Below, in pieces: positions 42,924 to 52,585 of a DNA stretch of 64,000 bases. The stretch's first letter is position 1. Every line of letters starts with the position of its first letter. Position numbers and translations under genes: made by a program. The DNA is from Methylotenera_A sp044228245 (GTDB lineage: Bacteria; Pseudomonadota; Gammaproteobacteria; Burkholderiales; Methylophilaceae), in assembly GCA_044228245.1 (NCBI GenBank), contig JBGAVG010000005.1, positions 1 to 64,000 on the forward strand. The letters are read 5' to 3'. The notes beneath the pieces are model-generated. The model was not told the DNA's origin. It was given only the letters and a program-made list of their open reading frames with translations, and made no database searches.

Positions 42924-45900
42924 ACACGTTAAATTTGATGGAAGACGAAAAGAACCGCAAGCGTGCGCTGGAACTCGCTTCTTTCATTGTAGAAGCCCCG
43001 GCCGGCGCGGGCAAGACCGAGCTGCTTACGCAACGCTTTTTGAGGCTTTTGCAAACTGTCAGCGCGCCAGAAGAAATTATCGCCATTACCTTTACTAACA
43101 AAGCCGCGGCAGAGATGCGGCTGCGTATTCTGGATAGCTTAATCAACGCTGCAAAGCAGTCACCTCCTCCAGAACCGCATAAGCAAATCACCTACGAGTT
43201 GAGCCTGCAAGCCCTGCAGCATGCGCAAACCCACGATTGGAAGCTGATTGAGAATCCGTCGCGCTTGCGCATTTTTACCATTGACAGCCTGTGTGCGCAT
43301 CTGGCGAGGCAAATGCCGCTGATGAGCCGTTTCGGCTCGCAGCCAAAGGTCGCCGAAGATGCCGGCATTTTGTATGCGCAAGCGGTTGAGCAGGCGCTGG
43401 GATTATTGGAAGATGCGGAACATGGCGAGGTGGTTAAAATCGCGCTGCGCTATGTGGATAACGATGCCGGCCAGCTTAAAAAACTGCTGGTCAAGATGCT
43501 GGAAAAGCGCGACCAGTGGCTATATCACGCGCAATATGAGATTGATGCCGGGCAGTTGCAACATACGCTGCATGGGCTGGTAAAACAGGCCTTGAATGAC
43601 GCGGCCAGCGCTTTGCCTGCCGCCTTACAGCAAGCCTTGATGCCGGTCGCGCGCTTTGCTGCCTCGCATCTCCCCTGTGACCATGCGGTGGCACTGCTGC
43701 TGGATTGGGAAACGCCAATCACCCCCACACCGGAAGCGCTGCCGATGTGGTGCGCGGTGGCCAATTTAATGCTGACCGATAAAGGTGAAACACGCAAGGA
43801 AGCAGGCCTTAATGTGAAATTTGGCTTTCCGCCCACAGATGCCGGGCGCGCGCAAAAACAGGCTCTAGTGGAAATCATGGCAGCAGTTGATGACATGCCT
43901 GCCTTGCATCGCGTTCGCGGTTTGCCGCATACCACCAACCTCGAAGCAGATTGGCGCATGATTGCGGCGCTTTCCAAGCTGCTCAACCTGGCTGTGGCCC
44001 AGCTGTGGTTTGTGTTTCAGCGGGCGGGCGAGGTCGATTTTGTTGAAATTGCCCAGCGCGCAACGCAGGCGTTATCCAATGACGCTGGCGAACCCACCGA
44101 GCTTGCCCTGAAACTGGATTACCAGATCCGGCATTTGTTGGTGGACGAGTTTCAGGATACCAGTCCGAGCCAGATTGCACTTTTGGAACAGCTCATGCAA
44201 GGCTGGCAGCAAGACGATGGCCGTACTTTATTCTGTGTGGGCGACCCGATGCAGTCGATCTACCGCTTTCGCAAAGCCAATGTGAGCCTGTTTATTCATG
44301 CGGCAAACAATGGCATCGGCGATATTCGCCTACAAAGGCTGCGGCTTTACCGCAACAACCGCGCCTGCCCGCCCGTGGTCGACTGGATTAATCAGACGTT
44401 CGCATCGATTTTCCCCGAAGTTGACGACGAAAGTCAGGGCGCGATCCGATATCGCGAGTCAATCGCAGACCCTGAGCATCTGGCGCCTGACAGCGGCATT
44501 GAAGTGCACGCAATTATCAAACACGAATTGACGCCAGACGCCAAGCAGCTTGAAGCCGAGACAGTGATCGAGATCATCCGGCGCGAACGCGCGAAACACC
44601 CGGATAAAAAAATTGCAGTGCTGGTCAGCGCGAAAAAACATCTAGCGCCGCTGGTTTCGCAATTGCGGCGTGCACATCAGGAAATTGCATTTCAGGCCGT
44701 GGAAATTGAAGCACTGGCGGGCCGCCAGATAGTGCAGGACCTGCTCGCGCTCACGCATGCCCTGCACCACCGCGCGGACCGCGTTTACTGGCTGGCAACC
44801 CTGCGCGCACCCTGGTGCGGCCTCACTTTGCACGATTTGCATATGCTCGCGGGACATGACCACCACAGCACGGTCTGGTCGCTGATGCAAAATGATAAAA
44901 TTGTGAATTATCTTTCCGCAGACGGGCAAACCAGGCTAAGGCATGTACGCGGTATTTTTGCGGAGGCTTTTTCCAGTCAGGGGAGAATGCCGGTAAGCCG
45001 CTGGATCCGCGGTGTCTGGCTGATGTTGAATGGCGCGGCATGTTTGTGGGAGCAAAATGACATCGCCGATGTGCAGGCGTTTTTTAAGTGCCTGGATGAC
45101 TTGGACAAGCGCAACCAGTTCTCGCTGGAACGCATGGATGCGGAAATCGAAAAACTGTTTGCCGCACCCGACAGCGAGGGTGAACTGCTGCAGATGATGA
45201 CGATCCATAAATCTAAAGGTCTGGAGTTTGATACGGTGATTCTGCCAGGACTAGGCACGCAGACCGGTGGCAATAACAGCGAAAAGCCGCTTGTACTATG
45301 GGAAGAAATCCCCATAGGACAACATGCCGAACTGCTTGCTGCGCCTTATATCCCAAAAGGTGCGCGCGACAAGGGCAAAGTGAGCCCGTATGATTTTCTG
45401 GCAACGCGTGAAAAAGTGCGCGACGCCAATGAGGACGCCCGCGTACTATATGTAGCAGCGACGCGCGCAGAGCGGAAACTGCATCTGGTAGGCATTGCCG
45501 GCAAAAATGCAAAAGGCGAGATCAAGCCTGCCTCAGGCACACCGCTGGAGCTGTTATGGCCCGCGGTAAGCCGGTGTTTTGAAGCCTCTGGCTCAGCCGA
45601 ACAGCCAAACAATATCGAAGATGATATAGCCGATTTCACGCCGCATCTGGTGCGCCTGCAGCATCTGCAAATCCCCGCGGTGTTGCAGACGGAAAAAACG
45701 GTTCACGCGAATACCAACACTGCCAAAATAAAGCCTGCCAAGTCTGACAGCCTGGAAGCCGATAGCGGTACGCTCGCACATCGCTACATGGAAATCATCT
45801 CCCGGCAGGGACTCACTGGCTGGCCGCCGGCACGCATCGCGCAGTTGGCATCACCCATGCAGCATTGGCTGCGCGAACGCGGCCACAGCAGCCAAAATGC

Positions 45901-46255
45901 AAGCCTCGCCACGAGCCAGGTAATACGCGCCTTGCAGCGCACGCTTGCCTGTGCCGACGGGCAATGGGTACTGCAGGCTCGCGAAGAAGCGCATAGCGAA
46001 TACGCACTCACCTCGCAAGACGGCGAGCAGCATGTTATTGACCGCACGTTTATAGAAAATTGTCCGGATAATAAAAAGGTGCGCTGGATAATCGATTACA
46101 AACTTGGGCTGGATGTCACCGAAGCCAATGCAAGTGCCGCCGCACAAGGCCACAAACCACAATTGGCGCGCTATGCCGGCTTGTTTGCCAATGAAGGTTT
46201 AACCATGAAACAAGCGGTATTTTTCTTGAGTTTGGGCAAACTCATTGAAATCTGA
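42920..46255 (+). CDS. AddA-like UvrD-family helicase-nuclease
   Basis: This 1111-aa superfamily-1 helicase has Walker A APAGAGKT (about residues 26-33), Walker B LLVDEFQDTSPSQ, motif V/VI VLYVAATRAERKLHLVG, and a C-terminal RecB-like nuclease with VIDRTF, IIDYKLG and QLARYAGL. It should unwind and cut broken DNA ends together with the overlapping AddB-like subunit, loading RecA afterwards. The pair is the beta-proteobacterial version of AddAB; the gene name is not certain. Confidence 0.9.
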   Translation: MNTLNLMEDEKNRKRALELASFIVEAPAGAGKTELLTQRFLRLLQTVSAPEEIIAITFTNKAAAEMRLRILDSLINAAKQSPPPEPHKQITYELSLQALQHAQTHDWKLIENPSRLRIFTIDSLCAHLARQMPLMSRFGSQPKVAEDAGILYAQAVEQALGLLEDAEHGEVVKIALRYVDNDAGQLKKLLVKMLEKRDQWLYHAQYEIDAGQLQHTLHGLVKQALNDAASALPAALQQALMPVARFAASHLPCDHAVALLLDWETPITPTPEALPMWCAVANLMLTDKGETRKEAGLNVKFGFPPTDAGRAQKQALVEIMAAVDDMPALHRVRGLPHTTNLEADWRMIAALSKLLNLAVAQLWFVFQRAGEVDFVEIAQRATQALSNDAGEPTELALKLDYQIRHLLVDEFQDTSPSQIALLEQLMQGWQQDDGRTLFCVGDPMQSIYRFRKANVSLFIHAANNGIGDIRLQRLRLYRNNRACPPVVDWINQTFASIFPEVDDESQGAIRYRESIADPEHLAPDSGIEVHAIIKHELTPDAKQLEAETVIEIIRRERAKHPDKKIAVLVSAKKHLAPLVSQLRRAHQEIAFQAVEIEALAGRQIVQDLLALTHALHHRADRVYWLATLRAPWCGLTLHDLHMLAGHDHHSTVWSLMQNDKIVNYLSADGQTRLRHVRGIFAEAFSSQGRMPVSRWIRGVWLMLNGAACLWEQNDIADVQAFFKCLDDLDKRNQFSLERMDAEIEKLFAAPDSEGELLQMMTIHKSKGLEFDTVILPGLGTQTGGNNSEKPLVLWEEIPIGQHAELLAAPYIPKGARDKGKVSPYDFLATREKVRDANEDARVLYVAATRAERKLHLVGIAGKNAKGEIKPASGTPLELLWPAVSRCFEASGSAEQPNNIEDDIADFTPHLVRLQHLQIPAVLQTEKTVHANTNTAKIKPAKSDSLEADSGTLAHRYMEIISRQGLTGWPPARIAQLASPMQHWLRERGHSSQNASLATSQVIRALQRTLACADGQWVLQAREEAHSEYALTSQDGEQHVIDRTFIENCPDNKKVRWIIDYKLGLDVTEANASAAAQGHKPQLARYAGLFANEGLTMKQAVFFLSLGKLIEI

Positions 46256-46281
46256 CTTCTTAAGGTAAAATGTGAGAACCT

Positions 46282-46857
46282 ATGAAAATATTTTCTCTGC
46301 TTTATCTAAAAGTCATGGCTTGGTCGAGGCTGCCAAATGCGCAATGGTATTTGGGTGCGCTGAGTTTCGCCGAGTCTTCGTTCTTTCCCATTCCGCCCGA
46401 TGTGATGCTTGCGCCCATGAGTCTGGCCAACCCTTCCAGAGCGTGGCGGTTTGCCTTGCTGACCACCATTGCCTCTGTGCTGGGCGGGTTGTTTGGCTAC
46501 TTGATTGGTGCAACGGCATTCGATCTTATCGAACCTTACCTCAAAGCAAGCCACTACTGGGAACATTTTCAGACGGCTAAGTTATGGTTCAAAGAATGGG
46601 GCTTTTGGGCGATATTTGTCGCGGGATTTTCACCCATTCCATATAAAGTGTTCACCATCGCCGCAGGCGCGCTCTCTATGGCGATTGTACCTTTTACGAT
46701 TGCTTCATTGATTGGCCGCGGTTCGCGGTTTTTTATCGTAGCCGGATTGATGAAATGGGGCGGCGCACGCATGGAAGCCAATCTGCATAAATATGTCGAC
46801 CGCATCGGCTGGGCAACGGTGGCGCTGGTGGTAGTCGCGATTATCGCATTCAGGTAA
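46282..46857 (+). CDS. YqaA/DedA-type membrane protein
   Basis: This 191-aa protein has about four membrane segments and the SNARE-associated/DedA motif FAESSFFPIPPDVML (about 29-43), followed by GLFGYLIG and FSPIPYKVFTIAAGAL. This is the short YqaA branch of the DedA superfamily, linked to lipid scrambling and membrane-potential maintenance. It lies 26 bases after the AddA-like gene and may share its transcript. Confidence 0.85.
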   Translation: MKIFSLLYLKVMAWSRLPNAQWYLGALSFAESSFFPIPPDVMLAPMSLANPSRAWRFALLTTIASVLGGLFGYLIGATAFDLIEPYLKASHYWEHFQTAKLWFKEWGFWAIFVAGFSPIPYKVFTIAAGALSMAIVPFTIASLIGRGSRFFIVAGLMKWGGARMEANLHKYVDRIGWATVALVVVAIIAFR

Positions 46858-46881
46858 TTATTAAGTAAATTCGCATCAAAA

Positions 46882-49800
46882 TCATGCAAACGCTTTGAGC
46901 AGCTGCCTGATAAAGTCGGTGCGCAACTGCATATCGTTAAACTGCACGGTAACCCTGAGTTTATCCGGCCCGTTCATGCGGCAGCGGCGGTCGCGCTGCA
47001 GTAGATTAATCAGCTTCATCGGATCGAGCTCGGTATTTTGCGAAAATTGCAGTTGTACCGCGCTATCCGAAGCGTCGATCTTGCTAATGCCCAGCGGCTT
47101 GGCGGCGATACGTAGCCTGTGGCAAGCCAGTAAGGCTTCGCCCTGCTCCGGCAGTAAACCGAAGCGGTCAATCAGCTCTTCCTGCAGCGTGTCCAGTTCA
47201 TCATCGGTGCTGGCGTTGGCAAGGCGTTTATACAGCACCAGGCGCTCGTGCACATCGGGACAATAAGCGTTGGTGAGTAATGCGGGCACATGCAGGTTGA
47301 TTTCGGTAGTCACGCCAAGCGGCGCGTTCAAACCCGGCTCTTTGCCCGCTTTTAGCTGCTTCACTGCATGGTTCAGCATGTCCGAATATAAGCTAAAGCC
47401 GATTTCCTGCATCTCGCCGCTTTGGCTGTCGCCCAGCAATTCACCCGCGCCGCGAATCTCTAAATCGTGCATCGCCAGATGGAAGCCTGCGCCCAAGTCC
47501 TCCAGCAATTGAATCGCATCCAGGCGTTTCTGCGCTTGCGGGGTGATTTTGCGGTGTTCATCGGTAAGCAGATAAGCATAGGCTTGGTGATGGCTGCGTC
47601 CTACCCGGCCTCGCAGCTGGTGCAACTGCGCCAGCCCAAACATATCGGCTTTGTTAATGATGATGGTATTGGCGGTAGGGATGTCGATACCTGTTTCAAT
47701 AATGGTGGTACATAGCAGCACGTTAAAGCGTTGCTGGTGAAAATCGCGCATCACGGATTCCAGCTCACGCTCTCGTAATTGCCCATGTGCAATGCCGATG
47801 CGCGCTTCTGGCACGATTTTTTCCAGCTTTTCGCGCATCACAAAAATGGTGTCGACTTCGTTATGCAGGAAATACACCTGTCCGCCACGCTTGAATTCAC
47901 GCATCATTGCCTCGCGGATAATGCCTTCGCCATAATAAGTCGCAAAAGTTTTAATGCTCAAGCGTTTTTGTGGCGGCGTGGCGATCACGCTAAACTCGCG
48001 CAGCCCTTCCATTGCCATGCTTAAGGTGCGCGGGATGGGCGTAGCGGTAAGTGTCAGCACATCCACCTCAGCGCGCATGGCTTTGAGCTGCTCTTTCTGG
48101 CGCACACCAAAACGGTGCTCTTCATCCAGAATCACCAAGCCGAGGTTCTTGAATTTCACGTCTTTTTGAATGAGTCGATGCGTGCCGATGATAATATCTA
48201 CCTTGCCCGCAGCCAGGTCTGCCAGAGCTTGCATTTGCTCTTTGGCACTTCTGAAGCGTGAAATTTCGGCAATCTTGATCGGCCATTCGGCAAAGCGGTC
48301 ACAGAAGTTCTGATAATGCTGTTCGGCAAGCAGCGTAGTGGGTACGAGCACGGCGACTTGCCTGCCACCCATCACGGCGACAAAGGCCGCGCGCAGCGCG
48401 ACCTCCGTCTTGCCAAAGCCCACATCGCCGCATACCAGTCTATCCATCGGCTGGCCAGACTGCATGTCCTTGATGACGTTTTCAATGGCTTCCAACTGGT
48501 CCGGTGTTTCTTCAAACGGAAAACCCTCACAAAACGCTTCATAATCTTTCAAACTAAGCGTAAACGCATGGCCGCGCCGTGCAGCACGCTGGGCATATAG
48601 ATTCAGCAACTCCGCTGCGGTATCGCGGATCTGCTTAAGCGCTTTTTTCTTGGCTTTTTCCCACTGGCCACTGCCAAGCCTGTGTAATGGCGCGCTTTCC
48701 GGCGGACCACCTGAATAACGCGAGATTAAGAATAACTGCGAAACAGGCACATAAAGCTTGTCGTCGCCAAAATATTCCAATAGCAAAAACTCGGTTTCGC
48801 CCTCGCCAAAATCCAGGTTCACCAAACCTTTGTAGCGCCCGACGCCGTGCTGCTCATGCACGATGGGATCTTCCAGATGCAGCTCCGATAAATCTTTGAG
48901 CATGCCTTCCGTGTTGCGTGCCTTTTCTTTTTCGCGGCGGCGCTGCTGGCGCACCGTGCCCGAGTAAAGCTCGGCCTCGGTGATTAATACGAATTCATCT
49001 TCAGCAAATCCGCTGTGTAGCGGTGACACCCCTAGCATCAAGGGCTGCTGGCTAGTTTCAAACCCAGCCCAAGTCTCGCAAACAGGCATTGACAGGCCAT
49101 GTTCGGCAAACAGTTGTGCCATGGTCTCGCGACGGCCCAGACTTTCCGCAGTAATCAAAATGCGTTTTTTAGTTGATTCAATAAACGCCTGCAGCTTATG
49201 CAGCGGCTTTTCGGCTCGCCGCTCAATTTCCAGTGCTGGCAATGGCTTTGCAGCTTCATACATCAAAACCAGGGTTGGGTAATCGTGCGTTTGCGCAAAA
49301 AAATCATCGGTTTTAATCAATAAGTTTTCTGGCTTCAGAATTGGCCGTTCGGCATCGTGCGCCAGCAATCGATACCGGGCGTTTGCATCTGCCCAGAACT
49401 GCTGTGCGGCCTTGTCGCAATCGCCGTGTAAACAAAGATTGGTGTAGCTCATTTCTTTGTCTTTGGGCAAGTAGTCCAGCAAGCTTGCAGTTTCATCAAA
49501 AAACAGCGGTAAATACCATTCTATGCCGCCGCTGGCCACGCCCTTGCTCACATTTTTATAAATGGTTGCGCGCTGCGGATCGCCTTCGAATTGTTCACGG
49601 AAGTTGCTTCTGAATCTGCTGATACCGGCTTCATCCAACGGAAACTCACGCGCCGGCAGCAGCCTGATTTCAGGTACGGGATACAGACTGCGCTGTGTGT
49701 CGATGTCAAAAGTGCGAATCGTTTCGATTTCATCGTCAAACAAATCAATGCGGTAAGGCAGCGCACTGCCCATCGGGAACAAATCGATTAAACCGCCGCG

Positions 49801-50301
49801 CACACTGAACTCGCCGGGAGAAATTACCTGGCTCACATGATGATAGCCTGCCTGGGCACATTGGCGGCGCAGCGCCTCCAGCTCAAGCTTCTGGCCTTTT
49901 TTCAGCATAAAAGTATGCGCCGACATAAAAGCCACCGATGGCAGCCTCAATAAAGCCGTAGCAATTGGCACAATTACCACATCGCATCGATTCTGGCTGA
50001 TTTGGTACAAGGTCGCCAGACGTTCGGAGATCAAATCGGGATGCGGCGAGAACACATCATAAGGCAACGTCTCCCAATCCGGCAGCAAATGCACACTCAA
50101 GTCAGGCGCAAAATAAGGCATTTCGTCCAGTAAGCGCTGCGCCTCGAATGCGCTGGCAGTAATAATTACCAGCGGCGCCCGCTTATTATCTGCTGTTGTT
50201 TTTAAGCGACATGCAAGTAAAGCAAGAGATAAGCTATCTAAGCCATTGGCAGAATAAGAAAAACGGCTTTTTTTTCCTGGCTTGGGCGGGGATAACTGCA
50301 T
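46882..50301 (-). CDS. mfd: Transcription-repair coupling factor Mfd
   Basis: This 1139-aa protein is of normal Mfd length. The UvrB-like N-terminal module (about 1-330), the RNA-polymerase-interacting CarD-like domain (about 470-560, VHEQHGVGRYKGL) and the RecG-like translocase with Walker A GDVGFGKTE and Walker B LDEEHRFGV can be seen, plus the regulatory C-terminal TRCF domain. It removes stalled RNA polymerase at lesions and recruits UvrA. It is convergent with the YqaA-like gene, about 25 bases apart. Confidence 0.98.
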   Translation of the reverse strand: MQLSPPKPGKKSRFSYSANGLDSLSLALLACRLKTTADNKRAPLVIITASAFEAQRLLDEMPYFAPDLSVHLLPDWETLPYDVFSPHPDLISERLATLYQISQNRCDVVIVPIATALLRLPSVAFMSAHTFMLKKGQKLELEALRRQCAQAGYHHVSQVISPGEFSVRGGLIDLFPMGSALPYRIDLFDDEIETIRTFDIDTQRSLYPVPEIRLLPAREFPLDEAGISRFRSNFREQFEGDPQRATIYKNVSKGVASGGIEWYLPLFFDETASLLDYLPKDKEMSYTNLCLHGDCDKAAQQFWADANARYRLLAHDAERPILKPENLLIKTDDFFAQTHDYPTLVLMYEAAKPLPALEIERRAEKPLHKLQAFIESTKKRILITAESLGRRETMAQLFAEHGLSMPVCETWAGFETSQQPLMLGVSPLHSGFAEDEFVLITEAELYSGTVRQQRRREKEKARNTEGMLKDLSELHLEDPIVHEQHGVGRYKGLVNLDFGEGETEFLLLEYFGDDKLYVPVSQLFLISRYSGGPPESAPLHRLGSGQWEKAKKKALKQIRDTAAELLNLYAQRAARRGHAFTLSLKDYEAFCEGFPFEETPDQLEAIENVIKDMQSGQPMDRLVCGDVGFGKTEVALRAAFVAVMGGRQVAVLVPTTLLAEQHYQNFCDRFAEWPIKIAEISRFRSAKEQMQALADLAAGKVDIIIGTHRLIQKDVKFKNLGLVILDEEHRFGVRQKEQLKAMRAEVDVLTLTATPIPRTLSMAMEGLREFSVIATPPQKRLSIKTFATYYGEGIIREAMMREFKRGGQVYFLHNEVDTIFVMREKLEKIVPEARIGIAHGQLRERELESVMRDFHQQRFNVLLCTTIIETGIDIPTANTIIINKADMFGLAQLHQLRGRVGRSHHQAYAYLLTDEHRKITPQAQKRLDAIQLLEDLGAGFHLAMHDLEIRGAGELLGDSQSGEMQEIGFSLYSDMLNHAVKQLKAGKEPGLNAPLGVTTEINLHVPALLTNAYCPDVHERLVLYKRLANASTDDELDTLQEELIDRFGLLPEQGEALLACHRLRIAAKPLGISKIDASDSAVQLQFSQNTELDPMKLINLLQRDRRCRMNGPDKLRVTVQFNDMQLRTDFIRQLLKAFA

Positions 50302-50440
50302 AGATGAACTTGAAAATGGCTTGGTTTAAAATCGGATTTTACCTATTATAACTGTAAGCATGTCGCATCAATTAAGCCTATTTAATTAAACTTAATCCGT
50401 TTAAGCCAAAAATAATAAAATTATTGAGGAGACAGACATC

Positions 50441-51118
50441 ATGAATGACAAACAGCTTGTTGCAATTCATGCAACGAAGTACGTCAAGGACGGCATGTTG
50501 GTTGGCTTAGGCACCGGCTCTACCGCCAATTATTTCATTGAAGAACTCGCGCGCCGCCAAACAGAACAGAATCTCAAAGTCACTACCATCGCCAGCTCGC
50601 AGGTGAGCATGATTAAAGCGCAAAGCCTGGGGTTGAATGTCATCGCACTGACGCAGGTTGCGGAAATTGATTTATATGTGGATGGCGCGGATGAAATCAC
50701 GCCGGACATGACGCTGCTTAAAGGGCGCGGCTATGATCTGGTGCTGGAAAAGCTGCTCGCAAAAGCGGCTAAACAATTTCTGGTTGTCGCCGATAAAAGT
50801 AAATTAGTAGAGCGCATCGGCACGAACTTCGCCATTCCCATTGAGGTGATGCCGTTTGCCTGGAAAGCCGTAAAACGCAGCCTGGAAGCGGCGGGCGGCG
50901 TAGGTGAGTTGCGGCAGAACGTTGCCAAAGATGGCTTGTCCATTACATCTTACGGCAGCCTAGTGCTGGACATGGCATTCGACAAGTCCATCACTGAAGA
51001 ATCCCTCAATCACCTCATCAACAATATCCCTGGCGTGGTGGAGCATGGCATCTTTCGCGGATTAACCAACGCCGTGTTGATTGCTGGCGATGGAAAAGTA
51101 GAGGAACGCTGGAAATAA
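50441..51118 (+). CDS. rpiA: Ribose-5-phosphate isomerase A
   Basis: This 225-aa protein has the GLGTGSTA substrate loop (about 22-29), the catalytic region DGADE (about 87-91) and KGRGYDLVLEKLLAKAA. It interconverts ribulose-5-phosphate and ribose-5-phosphate; in RuMP-type methylotrophs it also feeds formaldehyde fixation (inference). The start is fixed by GAGGAG 12 bases upstream. It is divergent from mfd. Confidence 0.97.
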   Translation: MNDKQLVAIHATKYVKDGMLVGLGTGSTANYFIEELARRQTEQNLKVTTIASSQVSMIKAQSLGLNVIALTQVAEIDLYVDGADEITPDMTLLKGRGYDLVLEKLLAKAAKQFLVVADKSKLVERIGTNFAIPIEVMPFAWKAVKRSLEAAGGVGELRQNVAKDGLSITSYGSLVLDMAFDKSITEESLNHLINNIPGVVEHGIFRGLTNAVLIAGDGKVEERWK

Positions 51119-51142
51119 ATCGAATCAATCGAGACCAATTTT

Positions 51143-52585
51143 TTGCTCAAATTACGCTACATTTTGATTTTCTGCACGCTCATGATTGCTGGCTGCGACA
51201 AGCCTGGCGGCTCGCCTACGCCCCAAGCGGAACCGGACGCAGCATTACCAAAAGAAAAAATCATCACTTTTGTCACTATGAATAGCCCGAATACTTATTT
51301 CGTCGACAGCAATAACGAGTTTGCCGGGCTTGAGTATGATCTCGCCAAGCTCTTTGTTCAGGAACTGGAAGATGGAACCCAATTAAAATTTATAGTAGCA
51401 AAACATATCGATCAGGTTTTACCTAATCTGATCAATGGCAAGGCAGATATTGCAGCAGCAGACCTTACTGTGACAGAAGCGCGTAAGAAGCGGGTCCATT
51501 TCACAATTCCATATCAGGATGTGCAGCAGCAAATAATCTACAACAAAGAAACGAACAAAAAACCGCCAAAAAAACTGAAAGATTTAGTCGGTCTGACCAT
51601 TACTGTTCCAACCGGCACCAGTTTTGTCGAGCGCCTTGTAAAACTGCGTGAAACTGAACCCGGCCTGATGTGGGAGGAACGAAACGACGCCAACCCCGAA
51701 AAACTGATTAGCGAAGTCGCCAGCGGAGATATCGAGTATACGATTGCCGATAGTCATTTGGTTTCAATATTGCAGAATTTCTACCCCAATATCGGTGTGG
51801 CTTTCGCGATTGGCGAGCCTGAAAAAATAGCCTGGGCGCTCTCGAAAGATTCCGATCCAAAATTACTGGAAAAAGCCAATGCATTTTTTACCAGAATTAA
51901 AAAAGATGGCACTTTGCGCAATTTGATTGACCGCTACCATGGCAGCTCAAAGCGGCTTAACCCGCTGGATATTAAGACTTTTTTTATGAACGGCAACATA
52001 CTGCTTCCCAAATATGTACATTTGTTCAAGCAGGCGCAGGAAATCACCGGCATCGACTGGCGTTTGCTTGCGGCTATCAGTTACCAGGAATCGCACTGGG
52101 ATACTTTCAGCACCTCGCCCACCAATGTGCGCGGCTTGATGATGCTGACTGAAGCGACGGCGGACCGCATGGGCGTTACCGATCGGCTGGATCCCAAGCA
52201 GAGCATTCCTGCAGGGGCGAAATACATTAATCTAATGATAGAAACAATTCCGGAGCGCGTTCCGCAACCTGACCGCACGTATATGGCGTTGGCGGCATAC
52301 AATGCCGGCTATGCGCATGTAGAAGACGCACGTGTACTGGCGCAGCGTTTGAAGCTTAACCCTGACAGCTGGGCGGATGTAAAGAAAACCTTGGTGATGC
52401 TCACTAACCCGGATTACTACCTGAATGCCAAATATGGGTATTGCGGCTGCGGCCAGGCTGTGGTTTTTGTAGAATCAATACGCAGCTACCATAGCATTCT
52501 GGAACGCTACCAGCCCAGCCATAATCCTGATCAAAACACCTTCAAGATTGCGCGCTTCAATCAGATTCTGGCTGCTAACCAATAG
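51143..52585 (+). CDS. mltF: Membrane-bound lytic murein transglycosylase F
   Basis: This 480-aa protein starts at a TTG (MLKLRYILIFCTLMIAGC); the lipobox MIAGC (Cys18) supports this start. An SBP_bac_3 domain (about 35-270) is followed by an SLT domain with catalytic Glu in SYQESHWD (about 315) and AAYNAGYAHVEDA. It cleaves the glycan strands of murein with 1,6-anhydro ends; the SBP domain can sense muropeptides. Its 3' end overlaps the convergent serS by 11 bases. The ribosome-binding site is weak. Confidence 0.93.
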   Translation: MLKLRYILIFCTLMIAGCDKPGGSPTPQAEPDAALPKEKIITFVTMNSPNTYFVDSNNEFAGLEYDLAKLFVQELEDGTQLKFIVAKHIDQVLPNLINGKADIAAADLTVTEARKKRVHFTIPYQDVQQQIIYNKETNKKPPKKLKDLVGLTITVPTGTSFVERLVKLRETEPGLMWEERNDANPEKLISEVASGDIEYTIADSHLVSILQNFYPNIGVAFAIGEPEKIAWALSKDSDPKLLEKANAFFTRIKKDGTLRNLIDRYHGSSKRLNPLDIKTFFMNGNILLPKYVHLFKQAQEITGIDWRLLAAISYQESHWDTFSTSPTNVRGLMMLTEATADRMGVTDRLDPKQSIPAGAKYINLMIETIPERVPQPDRTYMALAAYNAGYAHVEDARVLAQRLKLNPDSWADVKKTLVMLTNPDYYLNAKYGYCGCGQAVVFVESIRSYHSILERYQPSHNPDQNTFKIARFNQILAANQ

